Shown here: positions 1 to 13,364 of the stretch, in pieces
Numbering within the stretch: position 1 is the first letter of the stretch
Layout of the letters: every line of letters starts with the position of its first letter
NCBI GenBank assembly: GCA_009746045.1
Contig: RPFO01000248.1
Span: forward strand, 7,501-71,500
Origin: Mesostigma viride
Lineage: Eukaryota; Streptophyta; Mesostigmatophyceae; Mesostigmatales; Mesostigmataceae
DNA length: 64,000 nt
Direction: 5' to 3'
Translations under genes and position numbers: made by a program
Notes under the pieces: generated by a model
Database searches by the model: none
The model's input: the letters and a program-made list of their open reading frames with translations, nothing else
What the model was told of the DNA's origin: nothing

Positions 1-7
1 CTCACCG

Positions 8-2628
<2,621 letters not shown>

Positions 2629-3171
2629 GGGACGAGGGCCGCTCCCAAGGGCGGAGGGCGGAGGGCGGAGGGCTGCAGATCCATAGAAGCGGGGGATGAT
2701 GCCAACCACGCATCATGCGCATTCTGCATGGGTTGGCAACTTAGGGCATCTTCCACTGGGCTGAGGGGCAAGGACGGATGACTCCAGCCGTTCAGGGAGT
2801 TCCACCTGTGCAGTGCCCCAGCATGTTGCCATCCATCCATCCATCCATACCTGCATGCGTGCTTCATCGTGCTTGCCACTGGCATTGTGGCGGCGGTGAA
2901 GGGCCACGTATTTGTTGGCCCATGATGGGTATGGGCGGATGCCAGTATGGGGAATATGGCCATGCGAGGATGCCCGTATAAGGGACATGGCCATGCCAGG
3001 TCTACCGGTCGCGCTGGCAGCATCAGCCGCTGCCGTGGCAGTGTCAAGTGCGCGATGGTGGACTGTCCTGGCTGCATAGCACACGGGGCATGCGCCAGCC
3101 TTCTGGCGCCGCCGTCTGCATGGTTACGCAGGATGGACGGTCTGACGGTACGGGTGAGCACGATACCGGAC
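2629..3171. other. intergenic, no gene seen
   Basis: Downstream of the sialidase stop: a short GGAGGGC tandem at 2649-2675, a (CATC)n patch near 2830, and no ORF with recognisable content. Confidence 0.5.
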
Positions 3172-3173
3172 TA

Positions 3174-3502
3174 CAGTCATGCCCGCGTTAAGTTACGATT
3201 CTTAAGGTTACGTTCCCGCGTTAAGTTACAACGCCAAGATTTTGGCGGCGTAAACCTCAGCTCCCACCTTTCCGTAAATATCTGGCCGGAAAAATGGACT
3301 TCGGGCGACTTCGATGCTGCAGCTGGATCGGGCTTGAAGAGAGCTGTCGATTGCCATATAGAAGTCCGTCAGAGGAGGCGGGGGTGGGCTGCTAGCCTAG
3401 TTCTACCACTAAAAGTTACCTACCCGTGTTAAGTTACGTTCCCGCGTTAAGTTACGATGTCCAGATTTTTGCGGCGATCGTAACTTAACGCGGGAATGAC
3501 TG
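3174..3502. mobile_element. mariner-type MITE, TA target duplication
   Basis: Terminal inverted repeats start CAGTCATKCCCGCGTTAAG at both ends and are flanked by TA (3172-3173, 3503-3504). The CAGT start and TA duplication are Tc1/mariner hallmarks. At 329 bp with no ORF it is non-autonomous. The terminal core CCCGCGTTAAGTTAC recurs near 3211, 3424 and 3440 inside the element. Confidence 0.75.
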
Positions 3503-3715
3503 TATGTTGTCCAGGCATGGGGAAATGGCTGGCCAGCTGCACGATTTCGGACCATGTTGTCCATGCATACATATTTCAAGACCACGCATTACGATGGATA
3601 AACCCAGGGGGTCCAGAAGACTCCAGCTTACACCATTGTCAGAAGTTGACCCCACAGGTTGGGTTTACCCTCATGCAGCATAGGTTTGTCGTTGATTCCC
3701 GGAGAATGTCACTGA

Positions 3716-3790
3716 GACAACCAGCTAGGAAAATCTGGAGAATCCAGACCACGGTAGCTCAAGCGTGCCGTTATGTTATCCGCGTTTGTC
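3716..3790 (-). repeat. diverged copy of the 130-bp repeat R1
   Basis: Reverse complement of the R1 sequence seen complete at 25423-25552; shares the TCTGGAGAATCC...GGTAGCTC...TGCCGTTAT block with moderate divergence. Confidence 0.5.
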
Positions 3791-4159
3791 ACCAGCACTG
3801 GCTTGAAAAAAGGCACTGATCTGCACGTTGCCAGGTTCATCAATGAGACATTGCAAGGTCTATGTTTGCCGTAGGCAAGGCAAATAGGGGTAAACGATTC
3901 ATGGTAATTCCAGGCTTCCGCTCGCATGTTCCAATTTGTGCAGGCTGAAAGACTAGCCAAGACTGGCCAGGTAGACTAGCCGGCACTAAGCCCGCCCAGC
4001 CAGGGCGCTTCGTCCGCACATGGAGAGCCTGGCCCCGCGTGGCAAGGCCGCCACTGGACTTTCCGAGATAGGCTGGGATTAGACATGTGCTACCCTAGGA
4101 GGAACGGGCTCACGCTCGGGCAGCCTCCAGGTTTGTCTGAGTGAGCGGCGCAAGCGCAT

Positions 4160-4690
4160 TCCTTCAAGGCCCTTGTCCTTAGCATCCTCCTTTACGTCTG
4201 CGAGGCGTGGACCCTAGCTGGACCAGGCGCTGAGCAAGCAGCTTGACGGCACAGTCACTCGAATGCTCCGTCACATCCTCGGCGTCCGCTACCAAGAGCG
4301 CCGCACCCGGGCCAAACTCTACTGCGAGCTCCCTCTGGTCACCCATACCATCCGACACCGCCGTCTCCTCTTTGCCGGCCATCTTGCCCGCACAAACCAT
4401 GTGAATACCGATGTGGGCCCTGCGGGCGGGCTTAGGACTGGCCAACCAGGTAGGCACCTCCTCGTATGGCAGGGTCCCTTTGTCCTGTCGCAACCCACTG
4501 GCAAACTTGCGAGCGCCCCGCACCGACGCGGCGCGACCCGGACCTATGTGACACATTTGCTTGAGGATGCAGGGCTTCTGGGATTATCTGTACTCCGCGC
4601 CCGCATGATAGACAAGGAGAAATGGGCTGCCGTCTGCGATAAGCACCTTCCTGTGGGGCATGCTCCTGTTTTCTCCCCACGGGCCCCGCG
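4160..4690 (+). pseudogene. LINE ORF2 C-terminal fragment
   Basis: Encodes LSILLYVCEAWTL, then in another frame MLRHILGVRYQERRTRAKLY, VTHTIRHRRLLFAGHLAR and a tail ending near KEKWAAVC. The order Y-x-x-EAWTL, RMLRH, RHRRL-x-x-AGHLAR is the stretch downstream of the reverse transcriptase core in many non-LTR retrotransposons. It is truncated at its 5' side and has at least one frame change near 4235-4260. Related fragments lie at 22640-23100, 25585-26181 and 40100-40522. Confidence 0.65.
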
Positions 4691-4810
4691 GCCCATTGGT
4701 AGAATGCAGGGTAGAAGTCACGACTCAGGTGGAGGTTATTGCCCCTGAGGATAGCCGCTACACTACCGCCTCGTCTGCCATTACAGTTAGAGGACAGCTC
4801 AGATGAGGAT

Positions 4811-4869
4811 TATATCCCCCTCTAGTGACTATATCAAAGAGTGACTATATCCCCCTCTAGTGACTATAT
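4811..4869. repeat. short direct repeat
   Basis: The block TATATCCCCCTCTAGTGACT occurs twice about 35 bp apart, with extra GACTATAT copies between. No function inferred. Confidence 0.6.
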
Positions 4870-4993
4870 GGTTGGGGCATGATGCAGACGATATTTGTAA
4901 CGAAAGTGCTGTCCTCCGGCTTTTTGCCTTTGCACCGTGTGCAGTTCTTGGACGTTTGGAATCATGGCATGGCTAACGTAATGGCTGACTAGC

Positions 4994-5669
4994 TGTTGCG
5001 AACCCGACCCTTGGAACGGGCGCAACAATGCAATAAATTATGTATGTATTTTGGCTTGTTGTCATAGTCCGTAGGACTTTGGGACTCATTTCGGGACTTA
5101 ATTTGGGAATTGTCCCTTGGTCAGGACTTTTGTATGGAACTATGATAGTTTGTGTGATTCGGACCGGTTATTTTGGGCCTAGGTTGATGTACGAGATCTT
5201 CTAGAGGCCGGTGCAGTCGCGCCGCGCTGCGTACTTTATAGCTGGTTGAGATATTGTACTCATGCATGGATTCTGTAGCCTGGCGAGGGTCGATGTCGAC
5301 CCGAGGATCTTGTGTGGACTGCATGTTTCGGAATTCTCTGGAAGGTCGGCGCCATGTCGGCGCCCCTTGCCAGCTTGGTGGCAGACCTAGGTGAAATTGG
5401 TCCGAGGACGAGAGTCTCGTCCTCTTGGTTCGGAATAAAGTGTGTGTTATCACCTGTCTGAACCTGGGGCATAATTCCAACTGCATTTGGTAGCTCCATC
5501 CTAAATGTGGATTGTGTAGATTAATGCAATACCGTGAGCCGTAACAGGCCTAAAGCCACGCCTGTTCCGTTAATCCCACTCCCAGAGAGTGGTCGTGGTT
5601 AGCCAAGAAACCGGGAATAACCTACCTTAACAATAGGATCTTTCGCACGACCCGGATGGGTTCGTCACA
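4994..5669 (+). mobile_element. solo LTR with 5-bp target duplication
   Basis: Starts TGTTGCGAACCC and ends GGGTTCGTCACA (TG...CA, imperfect terminal inverted repeat), flanked on both sides by CTAGC (4989-4993, 5670-5674). An AATAAA-like signal sits near 5433. No internal region adjoins it, so it is the usual relic of LTR-LTR recombination. A core around 5392-5445, including the palindrome GGACGAGAGTCTCGTCC, is shared with the LTR at 47781-48363. Confidence 0.85.
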
Positions 5670-5799
5670 CTAGCTAGACCTTTTCAGTGGTTTTCCATTT
5701 GCGGGTATTTCCTCGTAAATAGTGGGAGAGCGATCGCAGCAATGGTGCTCACCACTAGACACTCCCGGCCAGTTAGGCTCGAAACACACGCCCTGATCA

Positions 5800-7037
5800 G
5801 GGTGGTCCCACGCGGAATGGGGTAGATTTTTGCAAGAAAAAAACGCTAGTTTCAATCGTCCGAAAAACGGACATTGCGCCGAAATTCTTGCCGAAAAATT
5901 TGCAGCCGAGCGAATTTTCCGCCGGCCGGAAAGGGTCTCTCTGCAGCTAGACCCTTCGCAAATCGTGCGAAATCGCGCAAAATTTGCTGAAATTGACCAA
6001 AACCAGGCCAAAAAAGTGTAAAATCATGCGAAATCTTGAAAATTTTGCTGAAATTGACCAAAAACTGACCAAAAAAGTGCGAATTCATGCAAAAAAAGTC
6101 TTTTACCCTGACTAGGTTGTCCCCAGTTAACAAATTAACAAATTAACAAATTAACGCCGGCGGACTACCTGCGGACTGCTCGACGCGGAGTCGCCGGGCT
6201 ACAAGTTCCGTACTTCACCAAACTCAGCCTTAGAGGCCGCCGCACCAATTTATACTTCTTTTCGTCACATGGCTTGCGTTGGGTTCATCGACGAGCATCG
6301 ACGCTCATCGACGGTGCAATCTGACGGCGGAGAATAAGTTCGCCACAGCATAGCGCGACGCAAGGGCTAAGATCCGACAACGTGACATGCAAAGCTTTAG
6401 ACCGCATCGCTAACCGGAAATTCCGTCCAACACCGTCGTACAGTACTGCCAGTCGACCGCACCTCTGCCTCTTAACCGTCGAATGCGCAATCGATCTAGA
6501 AAGTAGAAACGTCTCCGCGACACTTCCGCGATTTCAGTACTTTCCGTCACCCTTGACAGTTGTCGTACAATACTTAAAATTTACGCCAATAGAAACTCGC
6601 CTCCATACATATATCTCGATAGAGGCGTGCGTCTTATTTAATTTCAAGGTACATCTTAATTAATCTCGCCCCCCGGCCTCCGCTAATTTGCTAATTTGCT
6701 AAATTTGCTAAAAAAGAGCCAATTTTACCCCGACTCATGCAAAAAAAGTTCGATTGTAAAAAAATTACGACATGTAGAAAATGCGTGAATTCATGCGAAA
6801 ATTTTCAAAGGGTCTCTCTGCAGTTAGACCCTTCATGTAAAATTATGCGAAATCCTGTGAAATCGTGTGAAATCGTGTGAAATTGTGCGAAAATCGTGCG
6901 AAAATCACGCGAAATGGTGCAAAATTTTGCAGGGCGTTCTCAAATCGCCAGAAAAAAATTTGAAACAGCAAGTCAAAAACAGCGTTTTTTTCTTGCAAAA
7001 TGCGCAAAAAACTACCCCATTCGGCGTGGGGCCACCC
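5800..7037. mobile_element. 1.24-kb inverted-repeat DNA element, non-coding
   Basis: Ends GGGTGGTCCCACGC / reverse complement GGGTGGCCCCACGC, continuing as GAATGGGGTAG and GCAAGAAAAAAACGCT in both arms. Flanked by ATCA (5796-5799, 7038-7041), a possible 4-bp duplication. The inner arms carry many degenerate GTGCGAAATC-like units, and a GGGTCT...AGACCC hairpin appears at about 5930 and 6810. No ORF of note. Superfamily not assigned. Confidence 0.6.
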
Positions 7038-7123
7038 ATCAAGCATGCTGTTTCTGGCCCCACCGTCTAGGTCATCTAGGCGCTCTACACGTAAGCCAGC
7101 CATAATTTCAATGCACACGGCTA

Positions 7124-7249
7124 CACATTTCCATCACCATTCATCTTCATCATCCTGAACGACTCGAACACGCGGACAAGATAACGGCAGGCTCGAGCTA
7201 CCATGGTCCCGATTCTCCCGATTTCTGGCCTGCGCTGGTTGTCTCCTTG
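7124..7249 (+). repeat. R1 short interspersed repeat
   Basis: About 126 bp, near-identical to 25423-25552, from CACATTTCCATCACC to GGTTGTCTCCTTG. Partial inverted copies occur at 3716-3790 and 41131-41190. Confidence 0.75.
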
Positions 7250-7330
7250 ATATTTGTAACTTTCGTGTAATTTTTTTTCTAATGAGATTAGCATAGTACT
7301 CCGTGGCATGCCCATGAGCATGACACGCAC

Positions 7331-7352
7331 GTACTTACTTACTTACTTACTC

Positions 7353-7437
<85 letters not shown>
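7331..7437. repeat. (ACTT)n microsatellite
   Basis: About 26 units of ACTT, one interrupted by a C. It lies just before the 5' UTR of an ORF1 retroelement. Confidence 0.95.
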
Positions 7438-7632
7438 GGTTTGTCTGTAGTATGGTGGCAGCCCACCTAAAGGGCTTCTACAAGCCACGAGCCACGAGGT
7501 AGCCATGGCTGACGGCGGAGCTCATGCATAACTTTCACGTTTGAGCACCGAATTCAGCCGTGAATATCACTATCGCTTCGTCTTTCTAAGACGCACATGC
7601 TGATATAATTTTCCGAATCTAAAACGCAATAT

Positions 7633-8482
7633 ATGACGAGCAAACGCCCCTTGACGCAACGCAGTTTAGCGGATGCGCTCGGCCATGAAAATCGTCTGCA
7701 GCTCAGGCTGCAGCTTCGCCATCAGGTCCGGCAGGCAGCGGTGACACTAGTCGTGCACTGGTGGTCGCCCAGCAACCTCCCGCCGGGGCTCAATGCCTCG
7801 CCATCGGCATCGCCTGACCCTAAACGCAGCCGCCCAGCCGACAAAACAGGAGGGTTTTCACGCCCCACAGAACCGCGCTTTCGGCCCCAACCCTTCAAGG
7901 TCGACGATCACGACTGGACCAACATGTCCTTGGCAACTGCCCTGCATTGCCTCTTCTACGGGGACTACGCCTCGCTGTACGACCTGTGTCTCCATCTCCA
8001 CGACATCAATCGCCTCATCACCCCGGACGGGAAATGGTTTAACCCCGACGCCCTGCTCGGGTGCGCCCGCCCCCAACTCCAGCACACCATTCTCAACTCC
8101 CTTCTCCTGCGCTCTGACGGCTGATCAGGGCTCCATCCATCTCCGCCCCCACACTTCGTACCATCCTTACGGAAGCCTTTCAGCAGCACGTGACCCCGCT
8201 TGCTGCCGACGTAGCAGCAATCGGAGGCACGCTGACTGCTGAACTTCCTCACCTTTCCACCGCCGCCGCCTCCACCTCCACTGCCATTTCCGCCTCCACT
8301 GCCGACATCCAAGCCCAGCTCCTCGACCTCGACCAACGCCTTCAAGCCACCGCCACCGCCCTCGAGAGCTGGCATGACACCGCAGGCCTCACTGCCCAGG
8401 CGGTGAAGGACATCGCCGCCCAGCCGGCGCCTGCTGGCCCGGCGCCCGGCGATGCTCCCTCCACCTGGCCGGGCGGACTTGC
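7633..8482 (+). pseudogene. LINE-type ORF1, N-terminal part
   Basis: Starts MTSKRPLTQRSLADALGHEN, matching MANKRASTQRSLAAALGNEN at 31944 (minus), then a basic PKRSRP patch that may be a nuclear signal. Further on: LATALHCLFYGDYASLYDL and LHDINRLI. The frame shifts near 8124 and continues as MTPLAADVAAIGGTLTAELP with an Ala/Thr/Ser-rich heptad-like region that may be the coiled coil of an L1-type ORF1 chaperone. It ends at the TTAA insertion site. The role inferred from L1 is RNA binding in the retrotransposition particle. Confidence 0.65.
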
Positions 8483-10034
8483 TTAACCCCTAAATGGTCT
8501 TGCTGCCGATTTTCCGCCAAAAATCGAGTTCCAGCCGATGCATCGGCCCCTTCTCGGGGGACCAGATGCCGCGAAATCTATTGAGAATTAGGAAACGTTT
8601 AGCTGAGAAGATCGAAAGTTTATAAGTTTCTTCACAGCATGGTATATGGGTTTGCATACTTCTGACAAAGTTATAGAGGTGTTCTGGCCGGTCAAAGTAC
8701 AAGGGGTCAGGGTACTTTTTCACGTACAACGTGCATTCCGGAAAACGACGACCTGGCCATGGCGGCTTGCGCCCACGCATGGCATTTACGTTTTCGTTCG
8801 AATTTTCTGACCAAACTTAGGATATTGATTTTGTACGTCCTAAATATCATACAGCCCAATTTTTGGTTCGCGGGAATGCCATTTGATAGGTGTCGGCAGC
8901 GTTCTTGCTGGAAAAAACTGCGATCAGGCCGGACGATAGAAACGTTGACAGCAATACCTTTCCGGCGTATTTTAAAGGATATATCGGTTTCTTTGTACTT
9001 TTTATGATACATAATAGTCATAAACGTGCAAGGGTGGCCAGAAATCGCCGAATCCAGCGACCGTGCTGCACAACTTTGGTGTGCCGAAATGCGCCATTTT
9101 GCGGCCACCGCCTGGGCCAAGGTAACGCCATCCATGCCTGGTAAAGCTTAAGCATCGTTTTCCTATCGATGTTTGACGTTTATATGTACGTTCTAGCTTG
9201 TGTAGCACATTCTTTTTGCATTATTCATGCTCTTTCTTGACCCTGGCCTGGCCCCTTTCTAAAACACCCTTCTTAGATGCTTCCCTCAGTCAGTTGACCT
9301 GCCACAGGGTGATGCATGGTGATAAGTTTTAGAGGCTGCATGGGTTTGAATACCTCCATATATGTTTGTTATACATTTCCCATACACATATTGCATGAGT
9401 GTGAGGCAGTTGGCTGGTCTCTGTGGCATCATCAAGCACGTAACTGGTGAGTAAAAGCTTCCCATTGACAGCATGTGCCACCAGGTGTGCTGGCCATCAC
9501 CTGGCAAGCTATATCAGCTTAGGCCTAGTTTATCCTTGCTAGGGCAGGCTGAAATAGGCTCAACATCACTAGTTTGTTGGTGGCTGCCTCCTAGAATGCA
9601 TGCCTTGCGTAGGGTATCCGTACCACGTTACCTACGTGCATGGACAAGGTAGCACCTGCACATAGGTGCCATGTAAGGGCAGTGTGATGATGCAGTTATG
9701 TTTCCCCATCATTGTGGAAGGGAAATGTATTGTTTGGCATGGTTGGTGGCCATATTAGTAGGTAGTATGCCCACCCCTACCCCCTTGGTTGCTTTTTACC
9801 AACGGTACCCCGAAGGGCTGTACTGGGTGTAACTGCTGGTATACCCACCCAAATGATGACCCCAATGGCTCAAACTGTTCAGCAACTAATTGTTTATCAT
9901 CCCTGAAGTGGTAGGTGCCTAGCTCTTATAACATAATTCAAAATGCACATTCTACCAAAAATGAAAACGCGCGTCTTGACCCCCCTGACTTTGACGGCAG
10001 TTATATATGGCCTACCCTCAGCATATATGTGAGG

Positions 10035-12226
10035 AGTTCGGGGCCATGGGCCCCAAGACAGCGGAGTTTTTCCACGAGTGCTGCCAGCGCCGTGAAGACC
10101 GCCTCGACCTCGAGGGTCAGACCGCCCCGTGGTCGGCCCGCACGTGGTCCTCGTATTGGCGGCAGCGCCTGTCACTCGCCCTCACTCGCACCGTGGCTGA
10201 TGTGTTATTCCGCCGCACCCGGGCCGACTTTGTCGCGACCCATGCGGTCTAGATCCCTTCCAGGCAGAGTGAGATCGTACGTTATACGCGTTATACGGTC
10301 ACGGTGGAGTATAATGTATAATACGGTATAATACGGTATAATACGGTATTATACGTTTTCGTACGGACACACTCAGAATACTCTGATTTTACACATTTTA
10401 AGACACCCACCATCAATCCACATACATGTTTTTAACACTGTTTTGGACATAATCCAAGGTTGCCCTACCCTCGGCTATACTCTATACGGTGGATATTGTG
10501 GACACGATCGATGTATTGCATGTAATACTGAGAATGTAAACGTGCGCATGCATAATTGTGTGTATGTGTATATATGTGGCTTTATATTGGTTATGTTTAC
10601 TTGGGTGCCTTCACTTTGATGCAAGTAATTATATATTTTAATATATATATGTGGCTGTGCATGCACGCAAATACTACAGTAGTATACAATTAATGCATGT
10701 AGTATGTTTGCATGGTGCGATGCTATGTGAATATACTGAGCTGCATGTGACTACAGGTGTGTGACTCGTGGTGTGCATTAATTAATTAATTAACTGAATT
10801 AATTAATTAATATTAATTAATCTCGTGTCCCCGTTGGGGAACCACGGAGGCTAAACAGGTGGGGATGTGATAAGTAACTCACATATTCTCACCTTCCATA
10901 CAACAACCTTGTTTTCCAGCAGGCTGAAGAGCATGACAGGCGTCTATGAGCTCGCCAGCTCCTTGCAACGGTGATGCCGCTCCCAGGCAGCTAGGGTCCT
11001 TGACTACGCAATATAGAATGTCTACCGTGTGAAAACCTCCATACAGGAAGCGTAGCAAAGCCAGATAACTGCCCGATCAATTCTGGGTAGCTTTAGGAAG
11101 CATGGCATACGCAGCGTAAGGAAAACCATTGAAAGCTGCGGAAAATCTGATAGCACAACTGCAACAAGTGGAGAACAAAATAGCGAGAAAAACCCAGAAA
11201 CGGCGCAAAAAGTTTCATGCCAGGTTCATTAAGAGCGCAAACAGACTGGGCGGTGACATGCGGCAAATCAACGTACCACGGCCGGCATTATTTCCTACCC
11301 AGGCGCGCAAGAAAAGCCAGCCAGCCATGGATGGATTAACCGCGGATCGCGCAGGCCTGAACGAGATCATTTTAGAAATGACAGGAAATGGCCGCAGATC
11401 GAAGATGCTTAGGTTATTTTCATGGTGTCCGTTACTAAACGGCTCTTGCTGCATCAAACTAACCCACGAATGTCGAGTTCTACCGTCGCAGGCACACATG
11501 CTAGATTATTCATCGCGGCCAAATTGACGTTGGATGAGACCCCCGTCCAAATCTGTACCAACAAAGGCAGCGAATTTGCAAATAGTGCAGATCTTGCTAT
11601 GAAACATCATAATAGAACATCACTTTTAACCATCGGCTTAATTTTTTCGCCTGTCGCCCGCCGGATTAGCCATATTTTAACGGAACGCACGTCGCCATGG
11701 CCACCTCCGCACGGTGCGCGCACTGTGCACCACAATGTCAAAATAAGATCGCGTCGAATTGTGAAAGTTCAGACGGGTCAGTACTTATAGTAGAGATACG
11801 AAATCTGTGGCTTCAAATCGTTGCCCTGTCGTTCTGGCATCCTAGCCGCGCAAAACGTAAAAAAAACGCGGAAAACACGGCATTATACGGTATTATACGG
11901 TATTATACGTCATTATGCGCTAAAACGTATTACGTATGAAAAATCATACGCTAAAAGCCAGCGTATTACGTATTATACCGTATTATACCGTATTATACGG
12001 CGTATGATCTCACTCTGCTTCCAGGCCTGCATGGTGGGCCGGCAGCGCTGTTGCTGCGTGTAGTTTTGTGATGTATAGTTAGTTGTACCTTGTGCCGCTG
12101 GCGTGATCCTTGGATGTCTGTGTCGGATTACTATTGATTTCTTCAGGGTTATTCTCCCAGTTATCGGGTTTTTCCTTATGTTGCATGCCTATCTCACCTC
12201 CGTAATCTTAGTATCATTCTCAATGA
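10035..12226 (+). mobile_element. 5'-truncated LINE fragment with 12-bp target duplication
   Basis: Flanked by ATATATGTGAGG at 10023-10034 and 12227-12238; sister family A copies have this motif once. The insert begins with an ORF tail (AEFFHECCQRREDRLD ... ADVLFRRTRADFVATHAV, stop at 10250-10252), then a 3' UTR-like stretch interrupted by the hAT element. Variable long duplications and 5' truncation are typical of target-primed reverse transcription. Confidence 0.7.
10265..12017 (+). mobile_element. hAT-type DNA transposon, non-autonomous
   Basis: Ends CAGAGTGAGATC...GATCTCACTCTG, with an 8-bp duplication CTTCCAGG at 10257-10264 and 12018-12025. The CAG start and 8-bp duplication define hAT. 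Subterminal TATACGGTAT/ATACCGTATA arrays sit at 10285-10360 and 11880-12000. A (TTAA)n tail-like patch is at 10777-10825. Residual ORFs (for example 11129-11527) show no recognisable transposase. Its interior from about 11091 to 11760 resembles 24670-25330 in element D. Confidence 0.8.
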
Positions 12227-12681
12227 ATATATGTGAGGTTGTGATATACCAACCCGAAGGGCAACTCATGGACATGCTTGGCCCCCAAGGACAGCCATTG
12301 GATATGGGTAGGTTGGATGGCATCTGGTTTGCAAAATTGTAAAGATCCAGCCGATTTATCGGCAGGATCTCAGACCATTTAGACCAACTGTTTATCATCC
12401 CTGAAGTGGTTGGTGCCTAGCTCTTACAACCTTATTCAAAATGCACATTCTACCAAAAATGAAAACGCTCGTCTTGACCCCCCTGACTTTGACGGCAGTT
12501 ATACATGGCCTACCCTGCATATATGTAAGGTTGTGATATACCAACCCGAAGGGCAACTCATGGACATGCTTGGCCCCCAAGGACAGCCATTGGATATGGG
12601 TGGGTTGGATGGCATTTGGTTTGCAAAATTGTGAAGTTACAGCCGATGCATCGGCAGTATTTCTGCCCATTTAGGGGTTAA

Positions 12682-13201
12682 GCAGCACACCACCTCCACC
12701 ACCTCCACCATCACGGCACAACTCAAGCAACAAGCCCTCGACCTTCGCGAGCCGGAATTAAGCCGGCATCGCCAGGCGCAGCCACAATGTCATCGTCAAG
12801 CACTTCGACCAGCCGGCAGGTGAGACCTCCACGAGCCTTCTTGAGGCATTTAAGCGCGACATTTTTGCCCCCATGCTACTCACTGGTGAGCTGGACATGT
12901 CGGCTGTCCGCCTCCCGGCCCGCGCGCGGGGTAAGGCTGGCCCGGCATCCGTGCTCCTCACCTTTAAGTACATGGCGGACAAGCTGGCGTTCCTTAACCC
13001 TAAATGCCGCAAGAAGCTCTCGAGGACTCGCTTCACGCTGGACGACGACTTGACCCTGGCCCAGCAACAGTGGCGACGCGAGCTATGGCCGACCTACCTT
13101 CAGCTCCGGCAGAGCGCAAGGGGGAAGCCGGTATACTGGAGGGGGGCGGTCATCCACGTTGACCACAAGCCCTGGCAGCCCCCTCCTGCCACCTCAGACT
13201 A
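12682..13201 (+). pseudogene. LINE-type ORF1, C-terminal part
   Basis: Continues the 7633-8482 ORF after the nested insert. Seen: ELDMSAVRLPARARGKAG, VLLTFKYMADKLAFL, TRFTLDDDLTLAQQQWRREL and PVYWRGAVIHVDHKPW. This is the RRM-like core followed by the C-terminal domain (D-x-LT-x-x-Q...W...YWRG...V) of L1-type ORF1 proteins. One frame change lies near 12755-12790; from 12873 to the stop it is open. Confidence 0.7.
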
Positions 13202-13364
13202 GGGAATCCCGATACCAGTAGTTAGTCAGGCTTAGCCTAGCATGTGGCCCACGCGCATGTGCGCCCATAATGGCCCCCATGGATGTTGCCTTCAGAATGC
13301 ATTTAGCCAAGCCATGCCTATAATGGGACCCCCATGGATGTTGCATTAAGAATTTAGCCATGCT

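Larger units (their letters stand above)
8487..12677 (+). mobile_element. TTAA-target (piggyBac-like) element, family A copy 1
   Basis: Ends CCCCTAAATGG...CCATTTAGGGG, flanked by TTAA (8483-8486, 12678-12681) inside ORF1. Subterminal palindromes GCCGATGCATCGGC lie at about 8534 and 12643. The TTAA target and CCC-start ends are piggyBac traits. It is swollen by a LINE fragment with a hAT element inside, and by a partial duplication of its right end (12239-12400 against 12480-12640). Sister copies: 34013-35711 and 36259-38443. No intact transposase. Confidence 0.8.
7482..13201 (+). mobile_element. ORF1 retroelement, split by nested insertions
   Basis: 5' UTR at about 7482-7632 matches (inverted) 31945-32105 in a sister copy. 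ORF1 begins at 7633, is cut at TTAA 8483-8486 by a 4.2-kb element, and resumes at 12682. Without the insert the junction reads GACTTGCTTAAGCAGCAC (DLLKQH), matching ADLLKHH in the sister copy at 32223-33411. After ORF1 no ORF2 follows. Confidence 0.8.

Noticed and set aside
9915-10331. 138-codon ORF spanning 10035 and 10265
   Set aside because: It crosses three element junctions, so it is a chance fusion of unrelated pieces.
12239-12677. A second separate family A element
   Set aside because: It has no left CCCCTAAATGG end of its own; it is a partial duplication of the right end of copy 1.
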